The notes under the pieces were generated by a model. That model had not been told where the DNA came from. It worked only from the letters and a program-made list of their open reading frames with translations, and ran no database searches. The position numbers and the translations under genes were made by a program. 42,052 nt of DNA from a virus. Shown in pieces: positions 21,787-29,726 of this stretch. Location: positions 1 through 42,052 of the IMG/VR virus record IMGVR_UViG_3300036835_000136, one strand, 5' to 3'. The first letter of the stretch is position 1, and every line of letters starts with the position of its first letter.

Positions 21787-21852
21787 GTCTGTGTTCCTTC
21801 GCTAAGGCGTCCAACTCGCGCCAGACGCCCTCACAACTTCCAATTCCAGCGC

Positions 21853-22704
21853 TTAGAGCGTGCTGGTCATGACGCCCAGGCCGTCAGGCCGCGTGACCTT
21901 CGCGCCGTAGACCATCAGGCCCTTCATCGCCGTGGCGAAGCGCTTTTCGGGCTTGTACATCTCCGACTCAGTGATCTGACCGGCGTAGTTCCACGCCTCG
22001 CGTACACCGAAGAGCATCTTCCAGTTGGCAGAGACCTTCTGGACGTTGTTCGACACGTACACGTCGAAGCCCGCCGCACGTCCTACCAGCCCGTTCTGGA
22101 GCACGCTCACGTTCGCGTCTGTGCCATTGGCGACGAAACGATTGTCTTTCTGCAGGAGCGCGTAGGCGGCGGGCGTCGCCAAAAACCAGCGGCCTTGCAT
22201 TGGCGCGTTGGCCTGCGTGAGCTTGGTCCCAGCGTCCACCATGTATTCGTACATGGCCGTGCCAGCGGTGTTCGCGGTCGGCGTGAGCGGCGCGCCATCG
22301 GTGCCGAGCGCGTTTGCCGCCGCCGCCTGTGCGAAAAGCGCGAGCACGAACTGGTCAATCGTATCGGCCAGCTTGTAGCCCGCGCGGGCCAGTCCAATGT
22401 CCAGAATGCTTGACCGGTTCTGTACCTGGTCAATGCGGTCAATTTGGAAATTAAAGCTCTTCGCTTGATCGACGACCAACACCTGATCGACGGCGTTCAA
22501 CGCCTCTGGCGACGCCATATCCGTGTTCTTGGCATAGTCACTGATCGTCGGGTCGCTGACCGAGTTGATACGCACGCGGTCGCCGTATCCGGTGATTTCG
22601 CCCTCATATGCGGTATCGCATATGCTCAAGGCGACGAGCGCCTTCCTGTACGCCTCCAGGATTTGGCCAGCCCAGATTTCGGGCGTCGCATTTTCGAGTC
22701 CCAT
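21853..22704 (-). CDS. Major capsid protein
   Basis: A 283-residue protein following the scaffold gene. It opens with TPEIWAGQILEAYRKALVALSICDTAYEGEITGYGDRVRI, an N-arm plus first strand pattern of P22-coat-like HK97-fold capsid proteins. Later KSFNFQIDRIDQVQNRSSILD fits the E-loop/spine helix, and WKMLFGVREAWNYAGQITESEMYKPEKRFATAMKGLMVYGAKVTRPDGL the P-domain. It assembles the icosahedral shell on the scaffold. No protease gene is seen, and the scaffold is separate, so maturation is probably P22-like, without cleavage. Confidence 0.85.
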   Translation of the reverse strand: MGLENATPEIWAGQILEAYRKALVALSICDTAYEGEITGYGDRVRINSVSDPTISDYAKNTDMASPEALNAVDQVLVVDQAKSFNFQIDRIDQVQNRSSILDIGLARAGYKLADTIDQFVLALFAQAAAANALGTDGAPLTPTANTAGTAMYEYMVDAGTKLTQANAPMQGRWFLATPAAYALLQKDNRFVANGTDANVSVLQNGLVGRAAGFDVYVSNNVQKVSANWKMLFGVREAWNYAGQITESEMYKPEKRFATAMKGLMVYGAKVTRPDGLGVMTSTL

Positions 22705-22779
22705 ATCAAGCGCCTCTCATACTATGGCGCTCGCCCTGATTACCATAGCGCAACAGGCGCTTATTCCAGGCGAGGCCGC

Positions 22780-23430
22780 TTATTGTTTCCGGGCCGCTTC
22801 CTCAATCAACTTCCGCATCGTGCCGTCAGCCCACATTTGCGCAGACTGTTCCACGCTGAGCTTTTTGCCTGCGAGCAAGTCCGCTGCGGTGTATCCGGCG
22901 CTGCTACCACGGCCCGCATTGGTTGCGGACATCGCGGCGCGCGTGGGCTGCTGCTGAGTGGGTTCTGCCATCGCCTTGAGGTAGGGATCGCTTTTTCCAA
23001 GGTCGTCTAGCAGTTGCTTGACGTTGCTTGGCGCGCCATCTTCGCCGTATTCCAGCCGGTCGCCAATGAGCTTGGCTACGTGGGCTGGATTGTTGAAGTG
23101 CGCCGCTGCGGCTTCCAATTGGACAGCCTGGCTGGCGATCTGCGCCTTCAATGTGGCGATCTGCGCGTTTGCCGCTTCTAGCTGCTTTCCGGCCATTTCC
23201 AGTTCGCCGAGCTTGGCTAGTTCTTCTGCGGCTTTGGCATCATCAAGAGCTTTTAGCCGCGTTCGCAGGCTTTGCGCTTCGCGCTGAACCTTTTTGTGTT
23301 CCTCAAGGCTCACGGACGATGATTCATTGGGGGGCGTCGGGTCCGCCTGGGTTCCCGTCGCAATGGCCGCCTGGGCCTGGCTGTCGTTCGCCGCCTGGGC
23401 GTTCGCAGCCGCATCACCGTTCTCACCCAT
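22780..23430 (-). CDS. Scaffolding protein
   Basis: A 216-residue, Ala/Gln/Glu-rich protein directly before the capsid gene. An unstructured N-terminus leads to a coiled coil of about 85 residues (KKVQREAQSLRTRLKALDDAKAAEELAKLGELEMAGKQLEAANAQIATLKAQ), then HFNNPAHVAKLIGDRLEY, a variable linker and a basic C-terminal helix. The coil followed by a helix-turn-helix near the C-terminus is the standard phage scaffold layout. It directs capsid assembly and is lost on packaging. Confidence 0.85.
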   Translation of the reverse strand: MGENGDAAANAQAANDSQAQAAIATGTQADPTPPNESSSVSLEEHKKVQREAQSLRTRLKALDDAKAAEELAKLGELEMAGKQLEAANAQIATLKAQIASQAVQLEAAAAHFNNPAHVAKLIGDRLEYGEDGAPSNVKQLLDDLGKSDPYLKAMAEPTQQQPTRAAMSATNAGRGSSAGYTAADLLAGKKLSVEQSAQMWADGTMRKLIEEAARKQ

Positions 23431-23472
23431 TCTACCACATCCTGTCTTACATGCGCTAGTACAACTACTACA

Positions 23473-24306
23473 CTATCCCGCAAGCGCGGGGATAGACCCA
23501 ACGTCAATGCCCAATGGGCCTAAGATGTCCGCATATGAGCGGGTAAGCGGTTTTTGCGTGCATCTGCACTGCGGGTGGCTATCAAGCGTCTCATCCACAG
23601 AGAACACTTTGCCCGCCTGAGACGCACAGAACGGGCATGGGTCCGGCCCTGTGAGCCATTCCCAACCCTGTAGCACTTCTCGATTTGCCTGATAGGTAGC
23701 CGAGCTAGCGGAATTGTAAGCCCGCATGACTTCCGTGCGACTGATCCTCAGCGCTTTCCACAGCGGCCCGCTCATCGCATCCCGCACACTCTTGGCGATC
23801 TGCGCGGGTGATTGCCCGCGCGCCAAGCCCTGGAGCAGCGCCTTCCGCACGTCTAGCGCTGTCTCGCGTCCGTAGCCGCTGAACAGCTTGCCCAACGTCT
23901 CACGTGAGAGCGCCTCGAACGCCGCCAGTGGTGGATGCGTGAACGCATAGGACACGCCATCGGGCAGGCTGGCCCGCAGCAACGCCATCGCATCGTTGCC
24001 ACCATCGTGATACGCCCGCAGCATCTCGTTGTAGATGCGCTGGCTCGCCTGATCGGTGAAGCTGCCCACGCGCTTCTTGATACCCGCGAGTAGCGCTTTG
24101 TAGCGTTCCTGGCGGTAGAGCCACGATGGTGAGACCGTTTTGCCCGCCTGCCGCGCCTCGCTGATCTGGTGATTCAGGTCGTCGAGATCGGCGCGCACAG
24201 ATCGCCAGACGCTCAGGTAGTCGTCTGTGAGCGCTCGCAATGTTTGGCGATCGGCCTGTATCTGCGCGCTACGCGCTTTTCTCGCTGTCAACGTGTCAGC
24301 AGCCAT
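23473..24306 (-). CDS. MuF-like minor head protein
   Basis: A 277-residue protein starting at ATG 24306 after AAGGAT. The MuF domain lies in the second half: EVMRAYNSASSATYQANREVLQGWEWLTGPDPCPFCASQAGKVFS followed by HPQCRCT, the conserved C-P-x-C ... H-P-x-C-R-C-x metal-binding signature of phage Mu gpF / SPP1 gp7. It normally lies next to the portal gene and is injected or helps portal assembly. Here five cargo genes and two others separate it from the portal. Confidence 0.9.
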   Translation of the reverse strand: MAADTLTARKARSAQIQADRQTLRALTDDYLSVWRSVRADLDDLNHQISEARQAGKTVSPSWLYRQERYKALLAGIKKRVGSFTDQASQRIYNEMLRAYHDGGNDAMALLRASLPDGVSYAFTHPPLAAFEALSRETLGKLFSGYGRETALDVRKALLQGLARGQSPAQIAKSVRDAMSGPLWKALRISRTEVMRAYNSASSATYQANREVLQGWEWLTGPDPCPFCASQAGKVFSVDETLDSHPQCRCTQKPLTRSYADILGPLGIDVGSIPALAG

Positions 24307-24359
24307 GTTTATCCTTGTGACCCGTCAGATTTGGCTCTGGTGAACGCACAGGGGCATTC

Positions 24360-24728
24360 TCACTGTGCCGTCTTGACGTCGGCGAACACGTTCAGCACGC
24401 CGCTGGCCGCCGTGTAGTGGTTGCTCGCGCCATCCACCACCACCAAATCCCAGTAGAGCGCGAGATCGTACGCGGGCAGGCCGGTGGTATCCACCTGTGC
24501 GAGCTGCGCCGTCACGATGCCCGGCGTGCTCGACGAGCCGTTCTGGATGATCGAGCAGGTTTTCGTGAACACCGCGTCAGCGTCGGCGTCTGAGCGATCA
24601 CGCTTGGCGGTGAAGTACACGGTGGCGCCCGCAAGCGTCTGGCTGTAGCCCGCGCTGTTGGGATCGGTGATGTTGAAGGTCCATTTCATCGTGTCGCCAC
24701 GGCGCATGTCGAGGACGGTTCCCTGCAT
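24360..24728 (-). CDS. Baseplate/fibre-type beta-sandwich protein in cargo block
   Basis: A 122-residue protein with AAGGAG before ATG 24728. It reads LDMRRGDTMKWTFNITDPNSAGYSQTLAGATVYFTAKRD ... GIVTAQLAQVDTTGLPAYDLALYWDLVVVDGASNHYTAASGVLNV. The R-x-GDT-x-x-x-x-F ... hhFTAK ... Y-x-WDhxx pattern matches a domain common in phage baseplate upper proteins (BppU N-terminal-like, Ig-type). Its place among head genes is unusual and suggests a capsid- or neck-attached accessory protein. The fold call is from pattern only. Confidence 0.6.
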   Translation of the reverse strand: MQGTVLDMRRGDTMKWTFNITDPNSAGYSQTLAGATVYFTAKRDRSDADADAVFTKTCSIIQNGSSSTPGIVTAQLAQVDTTGLPAYDLALYWDLVVVDGASNHYTAASGVLNVFADVKTAQ

Positions 24729-24739
24729 ACCTCACTCCT

Positions 24740-25012
24740 TCAGCCGCGCCACTGCATGCGGCTCTGTCTGTACTGCTCGATGATCGGCAGGATGTGCGCA
24801 ACCTCATCACGATCAAGCTGCTTCATTTCCTCGCTCAGTTGCGCATATGGCGTGGCAATCTGGCGTTTCAGCGCTCGCACATAGCCAGCAGGAATAGTCA
24901 GCGCGCCATCAAAACCACCTGACCAGCACTTCGACAGGAAATAGGCCATGTAGCGCGCCCAGCCAGCGTGTTCAGCCTCGGCAAGCTGCTCGATCAGTTC
25001 TTCCTCCGTCAT
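24740..25012 (-). CDS. RyR-domain-like protein
   Basis: A 90-residue protein with AAGGAG before ATG 25012. Residues 7-80 (EQLAEAEHAGWARYMAYFLSKCW ... TIPAGYVRALKRQIATPYAQLSEEMKQLDRDEVAHILPII) follow the RyR-type domain pattern found in many phage proteins: EHxxW, a P-x-x-x-x-x-x-x-x-x-x-TPYxxLSExxKxxDR core, and a closing helix. Bacterial RyR domains are thought to bind small ligands or proteins, and their phage role is unclear. It is sandwiched between the two beta-sandwich proteins of the cargo block. Confidence 0.7.
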   Translation of the reverse strand: MTEEELIEQLAEAEHAGWARYMAYFLSKCWSGGFDGALTIPAGYVRALKRQIATPYAQLSEEMKQLDRDEVAHILPIIEQYRQSRMQWRG

Positions 25013-25015
25013 AGC

Positions 25016-26350
25016 TCACTCCTTGCTGGCGATAGGCGCATTGGCGCTGACACTGGCGGTTGGGATGCTCGATGCGACGCTACCGGCTGGCGTGTTCGGG
25101 CTGACGGTGGCGACGGGTGGCGGGTTGTTTACGATGACGCCGGTGGTTGACAGGCAGATCGTGGCCGCTGCTGAGAGCAGGATCGTGGCCTTCAGGGCCA
25201 TCGTCGCCTGTGCGCTCTTGGTGATACTGGCCTGTTTCAACGCCACACTTGCCGCCGCTGACTTCGCTAGTCCGGCTTGCAGTAAGGCGATAGACGCGCC
25301 CGCGCTCTTGCTCAGTCCCGATTGCAGCAGCGCGATACTAGCGGCTGCCGATTTGCTGAGGTTTGTCGCCCTGAGAGCAATGGTCGCAGCGGCTGAAACA
25401 CTCGTGACGCCCGCGCCCGCAAGCGCTATCGTGGCTGCCGCTGATTTCGTGAGACCAGCCGCCAGCAGTGCAATTGAAGCGCCAGCGGCCTTCGTGAGAC
25501 CCATCTGGAGCAAGGCGATACTCGCGGCGGCGCTCTTACCCTGATCTATCGCCTTCAGGGCCACACTAGCGGCTGCGGATTTGGTATTTCCTGCGCTCAG
25601 GAGGGCAATGTTCGCGGCGGCGCTCTTGCCAATGTCCGTCTGTTTCAGTGCGATGCTGGCCGCAGCCGCCTTCGTGTTATCCGCTGCTTTCAACGCGATT
25701 GTGGCGGCGGCTGATACCGACGCGCCGCCAGCGCCAGCGGGCCGCAACGCCAGCAGGAAGGCCACCTGATCGGTTGAACCGGCATTGTAGGTCTGCGTGC
25801 CGGTCGCGCCTGCGCTGGGCTGCGACTTGTCGGCGATCACCGCACCATCTGTCTGTGTGGAACGGTTCGTGTAGCCCGCCTGAAGCGTCGTGCTGTTGCC
25901 ATTCCAGTTATTTCCAGCCAGGATGAGCATGCAGCCATTTGTCACGGTCGTAATGCTCGGCAGGCTCATGCTGCTGGAGCCGTTGGCCTTGCTGTTCGTG
26001 ACATCAAATGGCGTGGTGGTATCCACGCCGGAATAGCATGCAAGGCAGGCGTCTACCCAGTTGGCGGGATTATTGTCGCTCGGCGTGAAGGTATAACTGC
26101 TTGGCTCGGAACCGCCAGCGACCTTATACGCGATGATGGAGCGCACAATATGCGTTCCGTTTTGCGTCGAAACGTCAAGCTGTGTCCAGCCACTCGGCAG
26201 TGTCCAGGTAACCGTCGCGTCATTGTCGTAGCCCAGGACCGCGAGCAGCAAGTCACCTGACACTGTGCCAGCGGGCTTGTTTAGGCTGATTGTGGTCGAG
26301 GGATTCTGGCCACCGCTGTTATTGGTTTGCGCTCTGAAGGCGATAGCCAT
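25016..26350 (-). CDS. Beta-sandwich protein with 13 fifteen-residue repeats
   Basis: A 444-residue protein. Residues 1-205 form a beta-rich adhesion-like domain common in phage tail and virion surface proteins (GTVSGDLLLAVLGYDND ... IAYKVAGGSEPSSYTF). Residues 213-407 are 13 tandem copies of a unit near SAAASIALLQxGLTK; most copies are exactly 15 residues, and two deviate by one. The last 35 residues are Pro/Val/Ser-rich. The repeat alternates small and aliphatic residues and could form a beta-solenoid or a long amphipathic helical rod. Function unknown; context suggests a virion appendage. Confidence 0.65.
   Translation of the reverse strand: MAIAFRAQTNNSGGQNPSTTISLNKPAGTVSGDLLLAVLGYDNDATVTWTLPSGWTQLDVSTQNGTHIVRSIIAYKVAGGSEPSSYTFTPSDNNPANWVDACLACYSGVDTTTPFDVTNSKANGSSSMSLPSITTVTNGCMLILAGNNWNGNSTTLQAGYTNRSTQTDGAVIADKSQPSAGATGTQTYNAGSTDQVAFLLALRPAGAGGASVSAAATIALKAADNTKAAAASIALKQTDIGKSAAANIALLSAGNTKSAAASVALKAIDQGKSAAASIALLQMGLTKAAGASIALLAAGLTKSAAATIALAGAGVTSVSAAATIALRATNLSKSAAASIALLQSGLSKSAGASIALLQAGLAKSAAASVALKQASITKSAQATMALKATILLSAAATICLSTTGVIVNNPPPVATVSPNTPAGSVASSIPTASVSANAPIASKE
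25130..25714 (-). repeat. Coding tandem repeat, 45-bp unit, 13 copies
   Basis: This stretch encodes the 15-residue repeats. Copies begin at residues 213, 228, 243, 258, 273, 288, 303, 319, 334, 349, 364, 379 and 393. The invariant part is SAAA/SAGA-S/T-I/V-AL; the following six residues vary and end in K. The DNA copies are diverged, so the array is old or selected at protein level. Confidence 0.75.
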
Positions 26351-26790
26351 TAGACGCGGCTCCGATCATCCGTCAGAATCATCGAGCCGTCATCATAGAG
26401 CGCCATGAGACACTGCTGGTTGCGTCCATTCGAACTGTTCTGCCAGCCAACGACCGTCGTGCGCGGGTCCTGCGCCACTGGGCCGTTTGGATCATGGATT
26501 TCATACGCTTGCCGCTTACGAAACAGAATCGGGCGCGCACCGTCTGGAATCATCACGAAGACTTGCTGGAGCGCGCCGTAGCGTTCGGGATACTGCGGGA
26601 TCAGCGCAAGCGTCTGTGGTGGACACGCCACGATCAGCGCAAAATTCCGGTGTTCGCCGGTTTCTTCGCAGTATTCGCTCATCGTCTCGCCATTCGCATA
26701 GACCGCCAGCCAGTGCCAGGGATCGAACATGTTGTCCTCTGGCAAGGCTGGATTTGGTCTAGCGATATGCGGATTTGTCGGGTCAAGCAT
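26350..26790 (-). CDS. Cargo-block protein of unknown function
   Basis: A 146-residue protein whose stop overlaps the start of the repeat protein (TAATG). It is Pro/Tyr/Trp-rich and beta-like, with RPILFRKRQAYEIHDPNGPVAQDPRTTVVGWQNSS in the second half and a conserved-looking DDGSMILTDDRSRV end. No family recognised. Coupled translation with the repeat protein suggests that the products work together, perhaps as parts of one surface structure. Confidence 0.55.
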   Translation of the reverse strand: MLDPTNPHIARPNPALPEDNMFDPWHWLAVYANGETMSEYCEETGEHRNFALIVACPPQTLALIPQYPERYGALQQVFVMIPDGARPILFRKRQAYEIHDPNGPVAQDPRTTVVGWQNSSNGRNQQCLMALYDDGSMILTDDRSRV

Positions 26791-26821
26791 TGGATTGCCT
26801 TATCCCTGAATATTTCGCGGC

Positions 26822-27379
26822 TCACGATTCGTCATACGTGTACGTCAGGTTCGGAAGCGCCGTGGTTGCGCCGCCGCCGCCAGCGTAGTTCGTGCCATCC
26901 ACCGCCGCGACGCATTGTGTGTACTTGCCGACCTTCGCGCCATTGGTCGCCGCACCGCCGGTCGCGTCGTAGGTGTAGTCGGATGTGCTGAGGGCCGTAT
27001 AGTTGGTGGGCGCGGCGCCGGTCGTGACCGCATCATCGGCTGGATAGTTACCCGCCGAGGTTCCCTGCGTGCCATTGTTCTGCGTGTAGGTGGACTGTCC
27101 GCCGGTGAAGGTGTGAACAGTCAAGCCAGCGGCGGCGCCGGATGCGAGCTTGAGGCGCAGGTTGCTGAGGCTGGTAGAGCCGCCGCCTGAGTTCACATAT
27201 GGCGCGAGGTAGCGCAGATACGAGAAACGGCGGTTGCTGGCAGCGGGAATGGTGATTGGGCTGGCAGTGTCGTTGTAAGCGTCGGCGCGCGAGAAGCTCA
27301 CACTACCGGTGCCTGACGTGACATCATGCGAGGTCGGACCAGCGCCATCAAAGGCTCTGATCTGCACAACAGCGGCCAT
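26822..27379 (-). CDS. Beta-rich virion-like protein
   Basis: A 185-residue protein with AAAGG before ATG 27379. It is Gly/Ser/Thr/Asn-rich with alternating hydrophobic strands and no charged helices (VQIRAFDGAGPTSHDVTSG ... RRFSYLRYLAPYVNSGGGSTSLSNLRLKLASG ... LPNLTYTYDES). The layout is typical of structural beta-sandwich proteins of phages. It is probably a virion surface or head-decoration component, inferred only from composition and context. Confidence 0.6.
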   Translation of the reverse strand: MAAVVQIRAFDGAGPTSHDVTSGTGSVSFSRADAYNDTASPITIPAASNRRFSYLRYLAPYVNSGGGSTSLSNLRLKLASGAAAGLTVHTFTGGQSTYTQNNGTQGTSAGNYPADDAVTTGAAPTNYTALSTSDYTYDATGGAATNGAKVGKYTQCVAAVDGTNYAGGGGATTALPNLTYTYDES

Positions 27380-27391
27380 GGTGTTGCCTTT

Positions 27392-28852
27392 CTACGGGAG
27401 TGGAGTAAACGTGCCGTGGCACACGCCTGACACTGGCTGATCGTTGAGAAGCACGGTGCATGGCCCGTCGTAGTTTTGTGGCGTCGGGCTTGGTGAAACA
27501 CTTGGGATGGGTGAAGGTGTGGGCGTCGCAGGGACTGGCGTGTTCGTAGGCGTCGGTTGCGGTGTATCGGTTGGGCTTGGTGGAGGCGTACCATTCTGTC
27601 CGCCTGAGCTTTGCTGGCTCACGATGCTGAAGTCGCGCGCGAAGCCCTGACCATACCAGCCACCAGTGAGGCGCAAGCGGACTTGTCGCACGCCTGGGGG
27701 GACCGGCGTCATAAAGTTGCGCCAGTTGGCCTCGTATCCCGCGAACTGCGGGTCTTGATCTGCCGTCGCCGCCTTCTGATAGGTCGCGCCGTTGTCGTAG
27801 GACACTTCGACCACCCCGCGCGCCATGAACTTCAGGAAAGCGTTCTGCGGCGCGCCTTGCGCGAATGAGACGGCGCCTCCTGGCTGGGTGACTACCTGAT
27901 GGTCAGTTGGGCGCAACAGCGTATAGGGGACAGCCGAGGAGATACCAAAGTCCGACCAGTGCCACGTGTTGGCGCTACAGAAGTTCTGATCCGCCATCGG
28001 CCCCTCACTGCATTTATCGGGGTTGTAGGCGTGTTGCGCGAACTGGACGACGCCCTGCGTGTAGTCGAGGTCACGCGCCCATGTGCCTGAAAGGATGACT
28101 TTCCCACCGCCAACAGGCGAGGATGGCGCGACGCGGAAGACATAGCTATGCTTATCAAACGTGAATTCAAACGGCGTGCGTACCGTCTTGGAGTCCTGAA
28201 TGCCGGTCTGCTCATTGAAGGTCGGCCACTCCTCTTGGAGCGTGCCGCCCGCGAAGTCGGGATAGCCTTGCTCCACCTTCCACTGCGTCAGATTATTAAA
28301 GCCACCCGACTCTAGCTGCACATAGCGACGCGGCATACCGTTGAGGTCAACTGGACTCACGTTCGACGGGACAGAGAGGAGATTAGCAAACGGCGTCACA
28401 CTGATGCTTACCCAGTCGCGCCCATCGGTACGCCAGGTAGACATGCTCCACGAGACTGTGACCGGTCCGCTTGACCAGTCGGCCATGTGATCTGGGGTCA
28501 GGACGATCTCGCCGTATCCCTCGTTAATGCTGCTCGTCATGACATGTTCATGACAGGCGAATACGGCTTGCTGCCATCCGACAGACTGATGCTGTGCGGG
28601 CGGCGCAGCGCAATCGGTCCCATGATCGGCCAGGTGCGCGTCGTTGCCTACGTCGAAGTCATCACGTGCGTGAATCTGCACATCCCAGTTGCTCGGCTGC
28701 CACATCTGCGGCGTGGCGGGCATGCCGTACTCGGCGAGGGAATCAGACCACGCGACCGGACCGGCGCTCGCAGACCGTGGAGAGAGGAACACGGACAAGG
28801 CTAGCGCTACGGTGACAACAAGTGGCGTGATGGTGAGCAATGCTCGCTTCAT
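27392..28852 (-). CDS. Large secreted protein with Pro/Thr spacer, in the late region
   Basis: ATG 28852 is chosen behind AGGAG; a TTG at 28861 is in frame. The 486-residue protein has a Sec signal peptide (cleavage near SASA-GP), then about 400 residues of Trp/Tyr-rich beta structure with paired cysteines, resembling a carbohydrate-active or lectin-like sandwich. A roughly 45-residue Pro/Thr/Ser spacer and a 22-residue C-terminus with two cysteines follow. Signal peptides are unusual in virion genes, and it has its own promoter candidate, so it is probably a lysogenic-conversion gene. No catalytic residues can be named. Confidence 0.65.
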   Translation of the reverse strand: MKRALLTITPLVVTVALALSVFLSPRSASAGPVAWSDSLAEYGMPATPQMWQPSNWDVQIHARDDFDVGNDAHLADHGTDCAAPPAQHQSVGWQQAVFACHEHVMTSSINEGYGEIVLTPDHMADWSSGPVTVSWSMSTWRTDGRDWVSISVTPFANLLSVPSNVSPVDLNGMPRRYVQLESGGFNNLTQWKVEQGYPDFAGGTLQEEWPTFNEQTGIQDSKTVRTPFEFTFDKHSYVFRVAPSSPVGGGKVILSGTWARDLDYTQGVVQFAQHAYNPDKCSEGPMADQNFCSANTWHWSDFGISSAVPYTLLRPTDHQVVTQPGGAVSFAQGAPQNAFLKFMARGVVEVSYDNGATYQKAATADQDPQFAGYEANWRNFMTPVPPGVRQVRLRLTGGWYGQGFARDFSIVSQQSSGGQNGTPPPSPTDTPQPTPTNTPVPATPTPSPIPSVSPSPTPQNYDGPCTVLLNDQPVSGVCHGTFTPLP

Positions 28853-28866
28853 GGCTGGCAATCTCC

Positions 28867-28907
28867 TGTGGATAACCCTGTGGATAAGTCCGCGTGAATG
28901 TGGATTA
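28867..28907. promoter_or_regulatory. Cluster of DnaA-box-like sites
   Basis: TGTGGATAA, the complement of the consensus DnaA box TTATCCACA, occurs at 28867-28875 and 28879-28887. A one-mismatch copy, TGTGGATTA, is at 28899-28907. They lie in the leader of the secreted-protein gene. Confidence 0.5.
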
Positions 28908-28931
28908 TGTGAACCTTTCTATTTGTCGCAA
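28904..28931 (-). promoter_or_regulatory. Promoter candidate for the secreted-protein gene
   Basis: On the minus strand TTGCGA (28926-28931) and CATAAT (28904-28909) are 16 bp apart, upstream of the secreted-protein gene and inside a 104-bp gap of the late operon. The DnaA-like boxes overlap or follow it. Confidence 0.5.
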
Positions 28932-28965
28932 CTGCGGACTTGCGAGCAGTAGACGTAATATGCAA

Positions 28966-29469
28966 TCAGCCGGTTACGCTGATCTTGTTCGGGTTTAGCT
29001 CTCTGTAGCACTGCGCGCACATCTTCGCGCCACGGTCTGATCCGCCCACGTGCTGATACACCATGTCGCCACTGTGCATCGGCTGGCCGCAGAATTCGCA
29101 GTTGCGGTCAACGGCCTGCTCGACCGGACGCCAGGGAAGTGCGTCAGCAAGCACCGGCGTCTCGCCATGCCCGACCTCGACGGCTGGTGTAGCACCAATG
29201 GCATTGAAGCCGTACAGCGAAGTCTCCAGTGCCGACTTGATCGCTGATGCCGTGTCGCTGATCGTCTGATCTGGCGCTTCTACTTCCCGCACTTCCGCCT
29301 GTGCGCTTCCAGCCGCGTATTCGTTCAGCGCGTGTATCAGCAGTTCAGCGCGATCTTCAGTCACGCAGTACGCAACCACACGGCTGTGATCGTCCAACAC
29401 AGCGAACTGGAGCGCGGGAACTGGACGCTCGGTTGTCTTCAGATGCGTTTTGTAATACGGCTCGCTCAT
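28966..29469 (-). CDS. Zinc-finger protein downstream of portal
   Basis: A 167-residue protein. The first 60 residues read like a small alpha/beta domain (ALQFAVLDDHSRVVAYCVTEDRAELLIHALNEY). The C-terminal 45 contain CEFCGQPMHSGDMVYQHVGGSDRGAKMCAQC, a four-cysteine zinc ribbon. It probably belongs with the late transcript upstream of the secreted-protein promoter. Function unknown. Confidence 0.6.
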   Translation of the reverse strand: MSEPYYKTHLKTTERPVPALQFAVLDDHSRVVAYCVTEDRAELLIHALNEYAAGSAQAEVREVEAPDQTISDTASAIKSALETSLYGFNAIGATPAVEVGHGETPVLADALPWRPVEQAVDRNCEFCGQPMHSGDMVYQHVGGSDRGAKMCAQCYRELNPNKISVTG

Positions 29470-29489
29470 CGCCTACTGCCCTCCTGCCG

Positions 29490-29726
29490 CTACCTCAACT
29501 CAGGCTCAATGGTTATGAGCAGTGCATGGCCTTGCGGTTTTTCCCATGCGCCCTCGATCTTCAGATGCCGCTTGTATGCGTCAACAAAGAATCGACGAGC
29601 CTCAACAGCATCAAACCGTTCCTTGACGACAATCACGGCGATTGGGTGCTCACACGCACAATGAGCGCGCACTTCGCAGGACTTGATGTTGACAAGAGTG
29701 ATCAAATCGCTAATTCCAACGTCCAT
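29490..29726 (-). CDS. Small protein coupled to portal gene
   Basis: A 78-residue protein whose ATG overlaps the portal stop (TGATG). It contains a hydrophobic beta segment (HPIAVIVVKERFDAVEARRFFVDAY) and ends ALLITIEPEL, suggesting a small alpha/beta fold. CEVRAHCACEH holds three cysteines close together. No function can be assigned. Confidence 0.55.
   Translation of the reverse strand: MDVGISDLITLVNIKSCEVRAHCACEHPIAVIVVKERFDAVEARRFFVDAYKRHLKIEGAWEKPQGHALLITIEPELR

Noticed and set aside
21625-22413. 262-codon plus-strand open frame
   Set aside because: It is antisense to the decoration and major capsid genes, Arg/His-rich and without a start signal.
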